DNA from: Aricia agestis
Taxonomy: Eukaryota > Arthropoda > Insecta > Lepidoptera > Lycaenidae
Length of the DNA: 64,000 nucleotides
Assembly: GCF_905147365.1 (NCBI RefSeq)
Contig: NC_056423.1
Location: 104,501 to 168,500, forward strand
Reading direction: 5' to 3'
The position numbers and the translations under genes were made by a program. The notes beneath the pieces were generated by a model. That model saw only the letters and a program-made list of their open reading frames with translations. It did not search any database and was not told where the DNA came from. Positions 33,834-43,514 of the stretch are shown piece after piece. Every line of letters starts with the position of its first letter. Positions within the stretch are counted from its first letter, which is position 1.

Positions 33834-34035
33834 CAAAATCTTCTATTTAAACTGAGGTAGACATGCCATACGCATCAAATGTTCCGCCGTTCCAATAGAG
33901 CTAATTCACACCGTTGCAGTCAGTGTTCACTGGGGCGCTGTACGCGACGGTCGTATGCGAGTGTGTAAGGTTAGCAAAGAAATTTAAAAAAAAACTTAGT
34001 TTATTTTCAGATACTAAATGTAATCAAAGGGCAGA

Positions 34036-34112
34036 ATGCTATCTTGTGTTATAAGATTTTGTAAAAGATATACAAATAAATCAAATAAATTTTCAGGGAT
34101 TACCTTTCACAG
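34036..34112 (+). pseudogene. THAP-domain first exon of a P-like transposase
   Basis: ATG at 34036 gives MLSCVIRFCKRYTNKSNKF then SGITFHR, ending at a strong donor (cacaggtaagt). C-x4-C with Gly/Phe-His-Arg is the opening half of a THAP domain; the next exon should start F-P. Phase 2 at the donor fits that. No matching second exon is found within the element, so the gene appears gutted. An upstream 'ttattttcag' at 34005-34012 may be an acceptor for an untranslated leader. Confidence 0.6.
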
Positions 34113-34199
34113 GTAAGTAACTATCATAGTGTTTTACAATAGATGAATAATTTTTACCTAACTACAGCAAAGCAAAAAGTAAGAGTTATGTGTCTCACA

Positions 34200-34272
34200 G
34201 GCTATGTATGTATGTATTTATGTATGTATGTATGTATGTATGTATGGATGTATCATGTATGTATGTATAATA
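34200..34272. repeat. (TATG)n microsatellite
   Basis: Tandem 'tatg' units with a few interruptions, ~70 bp, inside the P-like element. Confidence 0.9.
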
Positions 34273-34497
34273 TGTTATCGTTAATTTGCGTAAGCCAGTT
34301 AGAGTGCAGATTAACGCGGTATTCTGCAGATTATCTGGGTGAGTTAATAAATCATATTATTTAGTTGTAGGTATAGGGATTATTGAATATAATTTTTAGG
34401 GCATTAACAAAGGAATAAAATATTAAAATTTAAGTTACCAAAATATGACTGCACTGATAAAATATAACAGATCAAATCAACTAGAAAAAAACAATTT

Positions 34498-35479
34498 TTT
34501 TTTTTTTTTTTTTTTATTAGCCTATGCTATCCCACTGCTGGGCAAAGGCCTCCCCCAGGGTCTTCCACTTGTCTCGCTCCAGCGCCACCGTTGGCCAGCC
34601 CGGCTGGTACGCCTCCAGCTCATCGCGCCATCTTTTCCTAGGCCGGCCACGGTTGCGTCTTCCATCTTCAGGTACCCACTCTGTCGATATCTTTGCCCAG
34701 CGGTCGGGATGCATACGGCCAACGTGGCCAGCCCAATCCCACTTTAGCTTAGCCGCCTTAACTCCTACGTCCGTGATTTTTGTTTGTGAGCGCAGTATTG
34801 TGTTCCTTATTTTGTCCAGAAGACTTACTCCCAACATACTGCGCTCCATTGCTCTTTGGCAAACCCCGAGTTGGGACTTTTGTAAATCGGTCAATGACCA
34901 AGTTTGCGCACCGTAGGTTAGGACGGGCAGAATACACATGTCGACGAGCCTGCGCTTCAGGGAGATTGGTAGCTCTCCCTTCATCAGCTTCTTCATGGAC
35001 CAGTAGCTCTTCCAGGCGTTTTCAATTCGGCGATCGATTTCCTTTCCTGGTCTATTGTCAAAAGAAACTAACTGGCCCAAGTAGATATATTCGTCGACAT
35101 AGTGTATTTCTTGCTCGTCCAACACGACCCTACGTCTCGTGCTGTTGGTCATCAGTTGTGTTTTGGACCTGTTCATTGTAAGTCCCACCTCGAGGCTTGC
35201 AGTGCTGAGGTCTTGGAGCATAACTTGGAGATCTGCGGCTGTAGGAGCGAAAAGGACTATGTCGTCGGCAAAGCGGAGATTGGTTAGCCTTTTCTTATTA
35301 ATTTCGATGCCCTTGTCTGACCACTGGCTATCCAGTTTTCGGAAAATTTCTTCAAGGACACAGCAAAATAATTTCGGAGAAAGTGGGTCTCCCTGTTTCA
35401 CTCCTTTAAGAATTTTGAACTTAGGACCGGTGCTACTAAGTTTAATGTCGGCGAAAAAGAAAAAAACAATAATAAACAA
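34498..35479 (-). mobile_element. RTE-type LINE fragment (reverse transcriptase C-terminal half)
   Basis: A 320-codon minus-strand frame, open from 35479 to 34517, followed by an A-run on that strand (plus-strand T-run 34498-34516). Landmarks: KGVKQGDPLSPKLF, the catalytic FADDIVLF box, GLTMNRSKTQ, YIYLGQLVSFD and a C-terminal GHVGRM..RW and GRPRKRWRDEL. This fits RTE/BovB-like LINEs. The 5' half, endonuclease included, is missing, a normal 5' truncation. The frame is intact over its whole length, so insertion looks fairly recent. It lies inside the P-like element. Confidence 0.88.
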
Positions 35480-35495
35480 TTAAAAACAGTCTAAT

Positions 35496-35719
35496 GTTAG
35501 CCATACACGCAACGGCCTACCGGAGAGGTCTACCTGTGCAGGTATGCCTGTGCAAGTAAATCGGAGTATGTGTGGGAATAGACCAATAGACCTGTGTAGT
35601 TGCTTGGACCTGCGCATTCGACCGGCGCAAAATCGAGAATTAATTCTTTCGAGTGACACCTGTGCAGGCATACCTGCAGGTGACCTCTCCGGTAGACCGT
35701 AGCGTGTGTGGTAGCCATA
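35496..35719. mobile_element. MITE, ~224 bp, 'ccggagaggtc' ends
   Basis: 'ttagccatacacgcaacggc' plus 'ctaccggagaggt' at the left is mirrored by 'acctctccggtagaccgt' and 'agcgtgtgtggtagcc'. 'cctgtgcaggtatgcctgtg' also pairs internally. Inserted next to the RTE fragment. Confidence 0.85.
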
Positions 35720-35844
35720 AGGTTAACATGCTAAAGACATAAACGAAGGAAGAGTTTAGCCTAGAATGTGAAAGAGTGACGTTGATGTGTTTTGTATTAA
35801 TTTCCTAAGATTGTTCTGGGTTTTTAATGTGGTTTATTAGTAGA

Positions 35845-36145
35845 ATATTAACCATTAGATATTTATTATCATGCACAAGTGTACATGCCAGTGATACAAC
35901 ATCCAGAAATATGTCTTTTGTGTTCCCTCCTAAACTCAATCGAAAGTTTTAGTAAAGCATCTACCATTTTACTGAATCGACCGACTTGAGTCCTTGACTG
36001 CATTGACTTTTAATTTGACTAGACTTTGGACTTTGCCAAATAGAAAATCGATGATAAAAATTGTTACAAGAACATAGTTTTCCCGCCACTTATTTGACAC
36101 TGGCCATGGTTATATAGCCGCAGCGCCATAATAAGAAAAAATAAA
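35845..36145 (-). mobile_element. 'tggcacttc...taatatcctacca' element, inverted copy
   Basis: Minus-strand copy of 10689-11025, from 'ttaaccattagatatttatt' (its 3' end) through 'actgaatcgaccgacttgag' to 'gccatggttatatagccg' and 'cgccataataagaaaaa' (its 5' end). Non-coding. Confidence 0.75.
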
Positions 36146-36450
36146 CAAAGGATAAAATATTCAATATTAGCTTCAATGTTGTTGTTGTTAATGTTACTCC
36201 ACTGATAAAATATGTATATCAGACCAAATCGTCGAACATAGGAATAGAGGGGAGCGTAACAAAAGTGTTTAGTTCACTGCCTTCCGCAATTCAACGATGT
36301 ACCATTCGTTACTATGCAAACTAACTAGGTAAAGTACAAAAATTTGATTTTTGATTTAAATTTCTCACTTTACCAGATGGTATCAGGAAATCTGCAGATT
36401 ACCTAGTTAATTTGAACATTAACGTATTTCGCATTCTAACGGTAACATAT

Positions 36451-39226
36451 ATATGTCGCAGCCGACTGGTTTAAATAGCCGTTCAATCAAACAGCTAGCC
36501 CTTTGACTGAACAACGCCATTCAATCACACGGCTTTACGTTGTTTAGTCGATTTGTTGGCTACAACGTTCAACACTACAGCTAGACGACGCTCAGCCAAC
36601 TGGTTTAATGGCAAATTAACTAGGGTGAATATTAGTTTTAATATGTAATATTGGAGAATAGGAAAACTTTGTGTATTTTTAAATTGAAAGATTACTCTCG
36701 GATTAAGTTTAAGGGGTGACCAAAAGTTTAATGCAATAAGTAAAAATAAAAAATTCTGAGGCGTGTTTTGTGACGGTCGCCGTTCTAACCTAACCCACTT
36801 TTGGACTTTCTGGATTGTGTTTGTTTTTGTTTTGGCGGGGGGCTGCGCCCCCCGAGCCCCCCTCTTGTTTGGTGACGGTCGCCGGCTGCTGCCGCAGCAC
36901 GCTCGCTGCGCTCGCTCGGCTCCCTCTGTGTTGTGGTCTATGTTCTAACCTAACCTAAACAACTTTGGGACTTTCTGGATTGTGTTTGTTTTCGTTTTGG
37001 AGGGGGCTGTGCCCCCCAAACCCCCCTTTCGGGGAGGCTGAAAAAACTGTATTCTAACTAATTTTGAACATATTTAGCGCATACAATAATTATAAAACTG
37101 ATTTATAATTTATGGAATTGCAATAAATATCTTGGTGATGTATTTCATAATCCCGTAATTTCTTCTCGAATATTTGTTGAAATTTTGATTCTCTCGTATA
37201 TGTGCCTCCATAATTTTTGTCAAATTGATAAAAGTTACAAGTGTTATTAAAGAATAACACTTGTAACTTTTATCTACTTCCTTTCCGAAAAACAACCACA
37301 AACACCAACAAACACCTGCTAGTTGACGCCATATTGTAAATAAAACGCACCTAGCGCTGCAGCGGTGCGCGCTGAACTACTTCAATTAGACGGCGGCTTT
37401 TGAATCAGCTGTAGTGTTGAACGTTTTGAGCGACTAAAATATTCAATCTAAAAGCTAGACGTGTGATTGAATGGCATTGTTTAGTCAAAGGGCTAGCTGT
37501 TTGATTGAACGGCTATTTAAGCCAGTCGGCTGCGACATATACAATGCATTCGACAACCCTCCCACTTCACACTGACCTCACCCGCGCACGCCCTTCGCAG
37601 GTACTATTAAATACCAGTTAATTGTAAGTTGTAGTTTAAGTTTAATTAATATAATAATATTAAACAATAAAATTATTAAAAAAAGCAATAAACTTAATAA
37701 CAAAAAAAAAAAATTATGTAATAGACTTTTTTGCAGTCAGTACTTGCGGGCGTTTGATCTTCGGGGAGTTACGCTTGCATTCGGTATGACCGAAAGTCAT
37801 AGGCCTGCATCCTTGTCACTCTTACGTATATGTCGCAGCCGACTGGTTTAAATAGTCGTTCAATCAAACAGCTAGCTCTTTGACTGAACAACGCCATTCA
37901 ATCACACGTCTAGCTTTTAGATTGAATATTTTAGTCGCTCAAAACGTTCAACACTACAGCTGATTCAAAAGCCGCCGTCTAATTGAAGTAGTTCAGCGCG
38001 CACCGCTGCGGCGCTAGGTGCGTTTTATTTACAATATAGCGTCAACTAGCAGGTGTTTGTTGGTGTTTGTGGTTGTTTTTCGGAAAGAAAGTAGTTAATA
38101 AAAGTTACAAGAGTTATTAAAGAGACAAAAATTGTGGAGGCACATACGAGTGAATTAAAATTTCAACAAATATTCGAGGAGAAATTACGGGATTATGAAA
38201 TGGATGGACGCAGCCCCCCGTCAAAACAAAAACAAACACAATGTTGTCGAATGCATTGTATATGTCGCAGCCGACTGGTTTAAATAGTCGTTCAATCAAA
38301 CAGCTAGCTCTTTGACTGAACAACGCCATTCAATCACACGTCTAGCTTTTAGATTGAATATTTTAGTCGCTCAAAACGTTCAATACTACAGCTGATTCAA
38401 AAGCCGCCGTCTAATTGAAGTAGTTCAGCGCGCACCGCTGCGGCGCTAGGTGCGTTTTATTTACAATATGGCGTCAACTAGCAGGTGTTTGTTGGTGTTT
38501 GTGGTTGTTTTTCGGAAAGAAAGTAGTTAATAAAAGTTACAAGAGTTATTAAAGAGACAAAAATTGTGGAGGCACATACGAGTGAATTAAAATTTCAACA
38601 AATATTCGAGGAGAAATTACGGGATTATGAAATGGATGGACGCAGCCCCCCGTCAAAACAAAAACAAACACAATCCAGAAAGTCCAAAAGTTAATTAGGT
38701 TAGAACTTAGACCACAACACAGAGGGAGCCGAGCGAGCGCAGCGAGCGTGCTGCGGCAGCAGCCGGCGACCGTCGTCAAATAAAAGGGTGGCTCGGGGGG
38801 CGCAGCCCCCCGCCAAAACAAAAACAAACACAATCCAGAAAGTCCAAAAGTAGGTTAGGTTAGAACTGTGACTGTGCTGCGGCAGCAGCCGGCGACCATC
38901 ACAAAACACGCCTCAGAATTTTTTATTTTTACTTATTGCATTAAACTTTTGGTCACCACTTAAACTTAATCCGAGAATAATCTTTCAATATAATACAAAA
39001 AGTTTTCCTATTCTCCCAAATTTCATATTAAGGTAATGGTCGCCCTAGTTAATTTGCCATTAAACCAGTTGGCTAAGCGTCGTCTAGCTGTAGTGTTGAA
39101 CGTTGTAGTCGACAAGTCGGCTAAACGACGTGTAGCCGTGTGATTGAATGGCGTTGTTCAGTCAAAGGGCTAGCTGTTTGATTGAACGGCTATTTAAACC
39201 AGTCGGCTGCGACATATATATTTTTA
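36451..39226. mobile_element. Foldback cluster, 'gtcgcagccgactgg' family
   Basis: Five ends share 'tgtcgcagccgactggttta': forward at ~36453, 37831 and 38263; inverted at ~37550 and ~39215. The outermost pair mirrors over ~600 bp, including 'ttctaacctaac', 'ggactttctggattgtgttt' and the GC-rich 'ggctgcgccccccgagcccc'. The middle units mirror one another at 37100-37550 versus 37831-38250. Small frames repeated here are not host genes. No transposase was seen. Confidence 0.75.
37831..38674 (+). repeat. 432-bp tandem duplication inside the foldback cluster
   Basis: Two copies of a ~414-bp segment, 37831-38242 and 38263-38674, joined by 'gttgtcgaatgcattgta'. Only about two substitutions were seen by eye ('caacactac' / 'caatactac', 'aatatagcg' / 'aatatggcg'). 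The linker is the inverse of the sequence after 37550 ('tacaatgcattcgacaac'). Confidence 0.92.
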
Positions 39227-39330
39227 GTTTCTGTGTGTGAGTAATGTTTTGAGTTTTGTTTTAGGATTGCTTTTCAAATGACATTTTGTAGAGTACAGCA
39301 CTTCTACCTCAGTTTAAATAGAATTGTTTG

Positions 39331-39600
39331 GCAAAAAGGGCCAAAAAAACCAAATTTGTTGTATGGGAGCCCCCCTTATTAATATTAATTTTATCTTCTT
39401 TTTAGTATTTGTTGTTATAACGCGAACGGCAACAGATATACACAATCTGTGAAAATTTCAGAAGTCTACCTATAGTGGAGACTAATTATTGAGATACAGC
39501 CTGGAGACACACAGACGAACGGACGGACGGACAGACGGACAGACATCGAGGTCTCAGTAATAGGGTCCCGTTTTTACCCTTTGGGTACGGAAACCTAAAA
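39331..39600 (-). mobile_element. SINE-like repeat, interrupted copy, part 2
   Basis: Resumes with the duplicated 'gcaaaaag', then 'ggccaaaaaaacc', 'gtatgggagcc', 'cacaatctgtgaaaatttca' and (GACG/GACA)n, ending 'gggtcccgtttttacccttt' and 'gggtacgg'. Order matches 53950-54225. Confidence 0.85.
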
Positions 39601-41560
39601 ATGCAAGTACGGTCGAAACTCATTGTTAAATATTATAATACATATTATTATCTTAATTCTTAACTTGAAGTTGTGACTCTCTACTCCCTTGAGTCTCGAG
39701 ACTTTCGACTTTTGAGTCTGACTGCCGACTCCCGACTGCTATTAATATTATTAGGGTACGTATGCAGTATTTATTATTCGAGAGTTAGTCACTATTATAT
39801 TTTCTATGAATTAAAATTTTTAAGTAGGTATGATGTTATTTTACAATATTCACGGAGTAAAATTATTCCGTGACAATATCCAACAAAATGTAGAGTTCGG
39901 CGACCGGCCTAGATCAATTCTATGACCTATCAATAAAAATTTTTTGGATCAGATTTGATCATTGATGGGCAAATAATGTACAGTATTCAAAAATGAATAA
40001 TTAATAGACTAATAACTATTAACTATGTCAAGTATAAAGTAAACACTAAACAATGTAACAACGTTGATCCTCAAAAAATATTATCTAGTAGGTGCCACTA
40101 ATTGCATGCCATAAAAACAAAAAAAAAAATGTATCGGTCGTTAAAAATTACTTATCTTCAAAATAAAAATCAATAAAATATATCTCTACATAGAGCGGTT
40201 TTATAAAACGAATGTGGTTCCATAAGTGACTCACTATTTACCTACTCCCACTAAAACGATCCGATGTGCATAAAAAATATCTACCTGCTCAAAAAGGGTC
40301 GGTATTATATTTAGAAGTTTTACGGATATCGGATCATCTGCAACGATTATTCTGCTTCTTACATATCGGTCCCATTGAAAAATGTCTACAGACGAAGGGA
40401 GACGCGACGATCAATATTTTGTTAAGAGGCACGCGGAAGTTAGCATCATAGACATAATTTCATACCGCCCAAATTTGAACGCGTACGCTTGGAACTCTAC
40501 ATACAACAGTGGTTTTTGTTACGATTCAATAACGAGCGTGTTTCAAAAACTTTACCGTGGTCGAGATAGTAACGTGTATTGCTGTGATTCATTCGGGTGA
40601 ACCCCAAGAAGGGGAGTTTGTTCATTTTTATATTTACAGCGTGTCCCTTGCGGCATGCGCGGCGCCTCTTTGCCAGTCTCGTTACTACGGCCGTTTGACG
40701 CACGAACACCAGTGCAACGAAAGTGATGTAAATATTACTCCTACTACTATAATATTTACTAACGACGATCTGTTTTCAAAATACAAACAAAACTATTTTG
40801 TGAAAGTGATAAAAAGTGACTGAAAAAATTGTGTGGCTTGTGTGATAATTGAATATATCTGTGCATCGTGATGTTTCACTTCGATCGTACATAAATTCGA
40901 CCGAGGAAATGCTACGGGCTATCCGTACTCGATGTATTTCAGGAAATGCTTCAGGCTGGAACTTTTTGTTCGCATAATTCACACTAGAGGTCAGTATTAA
41001 ATTAAGCTAGACGAACTTTCACATAAAATATCGCGTAAATAATTATTCCTTCTGATCACGCAGCGTATGTATAGGTATAAATATAAGGGTCAAAGTACTG
41101 TTCTCTTCCCTTTTACATCCCTTCTCCGCCCTTTACGCATGATCGACCAGTGAAGTTTGGTGCTCCCTTCGTTATTAAAAATTTATATCACGCCAAAATG
41201 GCTGGTATAAAATGTAATGGTTTGCTCTTTAAATTCAAATTAACATCATTTTGGGCAAATATTTTTGTATTTATATACTTAATGTTATAATATTAGTAAG
41301 TATAGATTATGTTTAATAAAAAGGATTACCTAGTTGACCTAGTTCGTAATTTTCGATTGGTATATCTTAATAAAAAATGACGTTAGTACATTAATAATAT
41401 GATTATTATTATCAATATGATAATTGCAAAAAATATTAATATAAATTACTTAAAAGTAATTAATTTTACTTAAAGTTAAAAGTATTTTCAGATTTAACAG
41501 CATTCAAAGATTTAAAATATTTATTTTATCATAATAAATAGGTAAGTGTGTCAAGATAAG
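39601..41560. other. Unannotated region upstream of trithorax
   Basis: No repeat shared with the rest of the window. 40260-40980 has more balanced composition than its surroundings and several overlapping short frames, including one of 88 codons from 40557. None resembles a family I know. It could hold a 5' untranslated exon of trithorax or a non-coding transcript; nothing in the sequence decides this. Confidence 0.35.
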
Positions 41561-41566
41561 CCTAAA

Positions 41567-41716
41567 GCGCTTATTCCACTTATCCTAACTAGGAAGTCCT
41601 AGCTAGGTTAGGATCCTAGCCAGGATCCTAGCTTTCTAAATGTTATTCCACTTGACTAAATTTTTTAGGATCCTAGCTAGGACTTCCTAGCTAGGATAAG
41701 TGGAATAAGCGCCCTC
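41567..41716. mobile_element. MITE, ~150 bp, 'gcgcttattccacttatcct' ends
   Basis: 'gcgcttattccacttatcct' is mirrored by 'aggataagtggaataagcgc'. 'ctaggaagtcctagctagg' pairs internally. Non-coding. Confidence 0.9.
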
Positions 41717-41792
41717 AATTTATTAATTATAATCCAATTTATAATCATAATAATATGTATTGTCACCTCTCATCTAAAATAATATATAATAT

Positions 41793-42125
41793 ATCGTGGG
41801 AGAGCCATGCTTCGGCACGAATGGGCCGGCTCGACCGGATAAATACCACGTTCTCACAGAAAACCGGTGTGAAACAGCGCTTGCGCTGTGTTTCGCCGAG
41901 TGAGTGAGTTTACCGGAGGCCCAATCCCCTACCCTATTCCCTTCCCTTCCCTACCTTCCCTTATTCCCTTCCCTTCCTTACCCTTCCCTATTACCCTATT
42001 CCCTATTAAAAGGCCGGCAACGCACTTGCGGCTCTTCTGATGCTGCGAGTGTCCATGGGCGACGGATGTTGCTTTCCATCAAGTGACCCGTTTGCTCGTT
42101 TGCCCCCTTATTTCATTAAAAAAAA
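41793..42125 (+). mobile_element. SINE-like element, 'gtgggagagccatgc' family, copy 2
   Basis: Full-length type: 'gtgggagagccatgcttcgg', 'gaaaccggtgtgaaacagcg' region, a CCCTTCCCTAC tract (41925-42005), 'ggccggcaacgcacttgcgg', 'gtttgccccctta' and A-run. Non-coding. Confidence 0.8.
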
Positions 42126-43361
42126 AAGAATAAAAACAATAATAACGACAATAACATCCCTAAATTAATTAAAATAATATTATCAACAAAATATTAATAT
42201 TAATTAATATTATTTTTAATTATTATCTGTATTTAAATTATCTACTGATAATAATCATTAATAATCAATAGGTGTAATAACTAATAACCAAAGATAAACT
42301 ACGGAACCCCGAAAATACTCAGCACAACATAAACAAAAAAAATGTTTATTAGCTCTATGTTTTTAATTTAAAATTTAATCAATGTGATTATTTTCGAAAA
42401 TTATAAACTCTACACAAATGCTCTACATATTTTGTTATTAAATTACGTTCACACCATGTTCACATTTACATGTTTGTTATAATATGATAATTTGACAATT
42501 AATGTACTTAAATGTGAAACTTATTAGCTCTACATTTAACATTTATTAGCTCTTTTCATAAAAATACTGTCTAATAAACAATAATTACTGTAAAATGAAA
42601 TGCGAAAAGCTAACATCATAATGTTTCAAGCGCAAAGTAGGTAAATTGCGCAGATTGATGAAAACATTACATTTTTATTGATAAAAAAATCTCGATAAAT
42701 GAGTGAAGTGACGCATCTATGCAGATAGTTACCATAAAGAGCAAGACGTAGCGAACGGCACCAGACATGTTTGTTTTCATACCAGTCCGAATTAACGTCG
42801 CGATTGGTTCAAAATCCATAACTGGCCTCCGAGAGCCAGGTGTCGTTCACACCGCGGCCTCGCGCGCCTCGTCTCGTTAATCACTCGTGTTCGCTATTGT
42901 TATAGCGCGTCGTACAGCCATCTTTGTCAAATTACAAGCGATTCCTTTCAATAATTTGATTGTAGTAACAAATGGAACAAAACATAAAATTTGTTACTGG
43001 TGCGCGATATGGTAGAATCGAACGGATTATTACATTCTCTTTTGTTTTAACGTTGATGTTTCGATAAATACGAGCGTTACGAGTGCTTACGGCTTTAACG
43101 ACCAGTCGACCATTAAAATGATGGATGATGTGTTTCTCCGCAAAAACTGTGTAATGTGTTTGTTTAAATAAACAATGTGAAGGGTGCTTTTAGTGTTAGT
43201 ATTTGTCCATATTTGTGATAAGAACTGCGTCGTAATTTCTCGTACACATTGCATAAATGAGTGGAATGGCGTTGCGGAGCGCGCGGGCCGGAGCATGCGC
43301 GCCAGTTTCGTCGCGACCGCTAGGAGCGCACTGAGTGTCCTTCGTTTGTGTGTATATCAAA
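42126..43361 (+). promoter_or_regulatory. Trithorax upstream region and probable 5' UTR
   Basis: AT-rich to ~42700, then distinctly CpG-rich ('gccaggtgtcgttcacaccg', 'cctcgcgcgcctcgtctcg', 'gagcgcgcgggccgg') up to the start codon at 43362. This fits a promoter and untranslated leader. No TATA box or other decisive motif was seen, so extent is a guess. Confidence 0.4.
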
Positions 43362-43514
43362 ATGGGACGGTCCAGATTCCCAGGAAAACCATTAAAATTT
43401 CATAATAGAAAGCGTATAAGTGTCCTATCTGGCACAATCTACCATGAAACCGCTCCAGATAATCAAACAGCGAGCCGAGGCTCTGCTTCTAACGACTATG
43501 TTGGAGATAAAGAG
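43362..43514 (+). CDS. trx: trithorax exon 1 (start)
   Basis: 51 codons ending AAA GAG before gtaaag. Residues 3-9, RSRFPGK, resemble the menin-binding motif at the N-terminus of human MLL (R-x-R-F-P-x-x-P). The next residues, RKRISVLSG, are typical of insect Trithorax. The ATG is the first in this conserved frame. Confidence 0.93.

Larger units (their letters stand above)
33834..39330 (+). mobile_element. P-element-like DNA transposon with nested insertions
   Basis: Flanked by an exact 8-bp duplication GCAAAAAG (33826-33833 and 39331-39338). Terminal inverted repeats are 28 bp with three mismatches: both ends start CAAA and share TTCTATTTAAACTGAGGTAG followed by A. It interrupts a SINE copy whose halves resume on either side. 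About 200 bp inside the left end is a THAP first exon. An 8-bp duplication, ~30-bp inverted ends and a THAP-domain transposase together define P elements. hAT elements share the duplication size but not THAP. Most of the interior is later insertions (LINE, MITE, foldback cluster), and the catalytic part of the transposase was not found. Confidence 0.7.

Noticed and set aside
36763..38909. Repeated small frames with FVFVLTGGC-type sequence
   Set aside because: All lie in the foldback cluster and repeat with it; no protein family.
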